The notes under the pieces were generated by a model. That model was not told the origin of the DNA. It saw only the letters and a list, made by a program, of their open reading frames with translations, and ran no database searches. A stretch of 64,000 bases of DNA from Curvibacter microcysteis (GTDB lineage Bacteria; Pseudomonadota; Gammaproteobacteria; Burkholderiales; Burkholderiaceae_C): NCBI RefSeq assembly GCF_028649435.1, contig NZ_JAQSIN010000002.1. The stretch is one strand, 5' to 3'. Positions 62,170 to 64,000 of the stretch are shown here, piece after piece. Position 1 is the first letter of the stretch; the number at the start of each line of letters is the position of its first letter. The translations under genes were made by a program, and so were the position numbers.

Positions 62170-63138
62170 ATGACTCAAGCTCTGAATTCCCCTGCGGCCC
62201 TGCTCCACGGTGTGGCGCCGCTGCCCCAATGGGGCGTGATCCGCGCGCTGGGCGAGGACGCCGCCTCCTTTTTGCATGGCCAGCTGACCCAAGACCTGCT
62301 GCTGCTGCCCGACGGCCAGGCCCGGCTGGCTGGTTATTGTTCGGCCAAAGGCCGTTTGCTGGCGACGTTCGTGGTGCTGCGCCGTTCGGCGTCCGAGTTG
62401 TGGCTGGCCTGCCCGCTCGATGTGCTGCCCGGGACGCTGAAGCGCCTGTCCATGTTTGTGCTGCGCGCCAAGGTCAAGCTCAGCGACGCCAGCGCGGAAT
62501 TGGCCGTGCGCGGCCTGGCGGGCAGCGCCCTGACCTCGCTGGGCTTGAACCCCGCTTCTGCGCCCTGGCAAGCCCAGGCCCTGGGCGCTGGCCATGCGGT
62601 GGCCTTGTACCCGGCGGCGGGCGTGGCGCGCGCTTTGTGGATCGGCCCAACCGAGGCTGCCCTGCCCACGGCTTCGGCATTGCCCACCTTGAGCGACAGC
62701 CTCTGGGCCTGGTCCGAGGTGCAATCGGCCGTGCCCCATTTGGGGTTGAGCCAGGCCGATGCCTTTGTGCCGCAAATGCTCAATTACGAATCCGTGGGCG
62801 GTGTGAACTTCAAAAAAGGCTGCTACCCCGGCCAGGAAGTGGTGGCGCGCAGCCAGTTCCGGGGCACGCTCAAGCGGCGCACCTGCCTGGCCCATGGCGT
62901 GCCTGCCGGTGGCGTGGCGCCGGGCCTTGGGCAGGAGCTGTTCCTGGCCAGTGATGCGCCCGACCAGCCCACCGGGGTGGTGGTGCAGTGCGCTGCCGCG
63001 CCCGCTGGGGGCTTTGATGTGCTGGCCGTGGTCCAGGTCGGGGCCAGCGTGGCGGGTCAGGCACTGCACCTGGGCGCCCCGGACGGGCCCGCTTTTGAGG
63101 TGCAGGCCCTGCCCTACGCCTTGCTGGAAGACATTTGA
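62170..63138 (+). CDS. ygfZ: Folate-binding protein YgfZ (iron-sulfur cluster repair)
   Basis: A 322-residue aminomethyltransferase-like protein that uses tetrahydrofolate and helps assemble or repair certain iron-sulfur enzymes. The diagnostic motif KGCYPGQEVVARSQFRG is present, with the conserved Cys. The ATG at 62170 gives the expected length; the open frame runs far upstream on the opposite side of mltG and is not meaningful there. Confidence 0.9.
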   Translation: MTQALNSPAALLHGVAPLPQWGVIRALGEDAASFLHGQLTQDLLLLPDGQARLAGYCSAKGRLLATFVVLRRSASELWLACPLDVLPGTLKRLSMFVLRAKVKLSDASAELAVRGLAGSALTSLGLNPASAPWQAQALGAGHAVALYPAAGVARALWIGPTEAALPTASALPTLSDSLWAWSEVQSAVPHLGLSQADAFVPQMLNYESVGGVNFKKGCYPGQEVVARSQFRGTLKRRTCLAHGVPAGGVAPGLGQELFLASDAPDQPTGVVVQCAAAPAGGFDVLAVVQVGASVAGQALHLGAPDGPAFEVQALPYALLEDI

Positions 63139-63222
63139 GCCGGTTCTGAAATCAATCGCCCAAGTTCTGTGCGGGCCGCCAGACCCGCCCAGCTCGCTCA
63201 CCGAACGGCGCCCCCATTCGGC

Positions 63223-63999
63223 TCAGGGCAAACGGTCCCGGTAAGGCTGGGGCACCTGGGCCCGCAACAGCGGCTGCTGGGCCGGTGGCACGGCCGCCCA
63301 GGCCTGGCGGTAGGCCTGCACGGCCTGGGCCTCGTCCTGGGTGGGCCCGGGCTGGCTGTAGATGCGGCCCAGCTTGTACCAACTGTCGGCCTGGTACTCC
63401 GGAAAGTACTTCAGGCGCAGTTGCATGCCCTGCAAAGCCAGGTCCCATTGGCCCAGGCGCTGGCCCAGTTCATAGGCGCCGTTGACCATCTCGAGCGGGT
63501 GCTCGCCGGCAGCCAGGTACTGGCGCAGCACCCGGGCGGCGTCGTCCAGCCGGCCCTGCTCGGCCAGCAGCATGACCTCCGTGCCATGCACCGACACCGA
63601 CTGTGGCTGCAGGCGGCGGGCGCGTTCAAAGTACAGCTGGGCCTCGTCCAGCTGTTTCAGGCGCAGGTTGGCGCGCGCGATGTTGAGCAAGAGCACCGGC
63701 ACGTAAGGGCGGGATTGGGCCACCGACTCCCAGATCCAGATGGCGTTGTTCCAGTCGCCCATGGTGGCCAACTCGTCGGCCACCATGGGGGTGAGCTTGC
63801 GGTAATGCGGGTTGATGGCCACGCCCTCACGCACCAGGCGCAGGATTTCGGCGCGGTCTTCGGCCAAGCGCGGGTCTTTGGGGTTGGGCAGGCGCGCCAT
63901 CCACATGGCCAGCTTGACGGACTGCACCAGGCGGCTTTCTGCCGCCATGGCCTGGCGCGTGACCCAACCACCGAGGCCCAGGGCGGCCAAGGCCACCAA
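63223..63999 (-). CDS. C-terminal part of a membrane protein with TPR-like tail, possibly O-antigen ligase family (5' end beyond window)
   Basis: The frame is open to the right edge, so the N-terminal part is missing. The visible 258 codons start with a hydrophobic segment (VALAALGLGGWVTRQAMAA), followed by helical repeats of TPR type, for example DEAQLYFERARRLQPQS and WYKLGRIYSQPG, and end in YRDRLP. PglL/Wzy-type O-antigen ligases of this bacterial family often end in such a tail. Without the polymerase core this remains a guess; a plain TPR membrane protein is the alternative. Confidence 0.55.
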   Translation of the reverse strand: MVALAALGLGGWVTRQAMAAESRLVQSVKLAMWMARLPNPKDPRLAEDRAEILRLVREGVAINPHYRKLTPMVADELATMGDWNNAIWIWESVAQSRPYVPVLLLNIARANLRLKQLDEAQLYFERARRLQPQSVSVHGTEVMLLAEQGRLDDAARVLRQYLAAGEHPLEMVNGAYELGQRLGQWDLALQGMQLRLKYFPEYQADSWYKLGRIYSQPGPTQDEAQAVQAYRQAWAAVPPAQQPLLRAQVPQPYRDRLP

Positions 64000-64000
64000 C

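Noticed and set aside
1..64000. tRNA, rRNA, riboswitch and CRISPR genes
   Set aside because: I read all intergenic gaps (each under 300 bases) and found no cloverleaf, conserved rRNA segment, known riboswitch core or spaced repeat array.

Overview
The window is GC-rich, densely packed bacterial chromosome. The gene content and order point to a betaproteobacterium of the order Burkholderiales, most likely family Comamonadaceae. The markers are smc-zipA-ligA in tandem, a dapC-dapD-dapE block, a tripartite-tricarboxylate (Bug/TctC-type) binding protein, a MarR-controlled gentisate cluster, and the tmk-holB-PilZ order. The family assignment is an inference from gene families and order; no rRNA or tRNA gene is present to confirm it. 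I see no CRISPR array and no insertion sequence. The only gene of mobile-element type is one tyrosine recombinase, next to a KfrA-like gene.

Layout. 1-8447 (minus strand): the 5' part of an apyrase-like lipoprotein, an ABC-F ATPase (YheS type), prmB, and a tight block dapC-dapD-pilU-dapE-prmB that joins lysine/peptidoglycan precursor synthesis with a pilus retraction ATPase and a ribosomal-protein methylase. 8499-10829: a membrane GGDEF-EAL protein whose two catalytic motifs are both degraded. 10980-15682: a valine/isobutyrate degradation operon (mmsA, acyl-CoA dehydrogenase, mmsB) with a divergent LysR gene. 15722-21058: a complete 3-hydroxybenzoate to fumarate plus pyruvate route through gentisate (hydroxylase, dioxygenase, isomerase, hydrolase), with a periplasmic binding protein downstream and a divergent MarR regulator.

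21146-31682 is one long co-directional operon: LysR, flavoprotein, DppB/C/D/F-like transporter, binding protein, BAAT-type acyltransferase/thioesterase and twin-domain carboxymuconolactone-decarboxylase-like protein. Several genes overlap by 4 bases. It looks like a dedicated uptake-and-processing system for an unknown substrate and is the best candidate here for an undescribed pathway. 31970-41080 holds a glycine-zipper envelope protein, then smc, zipA, ligA (with an extra inserted segment), def and a GNAT acetyltransferase. 41139-49499 holds a GreA/GreB-like factor, glnD, map and purL.

49771-52565 holds a chemoreceptor with an upstream FNR-type box and a glutathione transferase. 52748-55013 is the divergent tyrosine recombinase/kfrA pair, around an AT-rich intergenic region unlike the rest of the window. 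55309-63138 holds dinG, an exported ankyrin-repeat protein, tatD, a PilZ protein, holB, tmk, mltG and, divergently, ygfZ. The right edge cuts a gene whose visible part is a TPR-like tail, possibly of an O-antigen ligase family protein. No gene-free stretch exceeds 300 bases. Coding starts are chosen from family length, ribosome-binding sequence and non-overlap with neighbours; where the longest open frame runs further upstream, this is stated in the entry.
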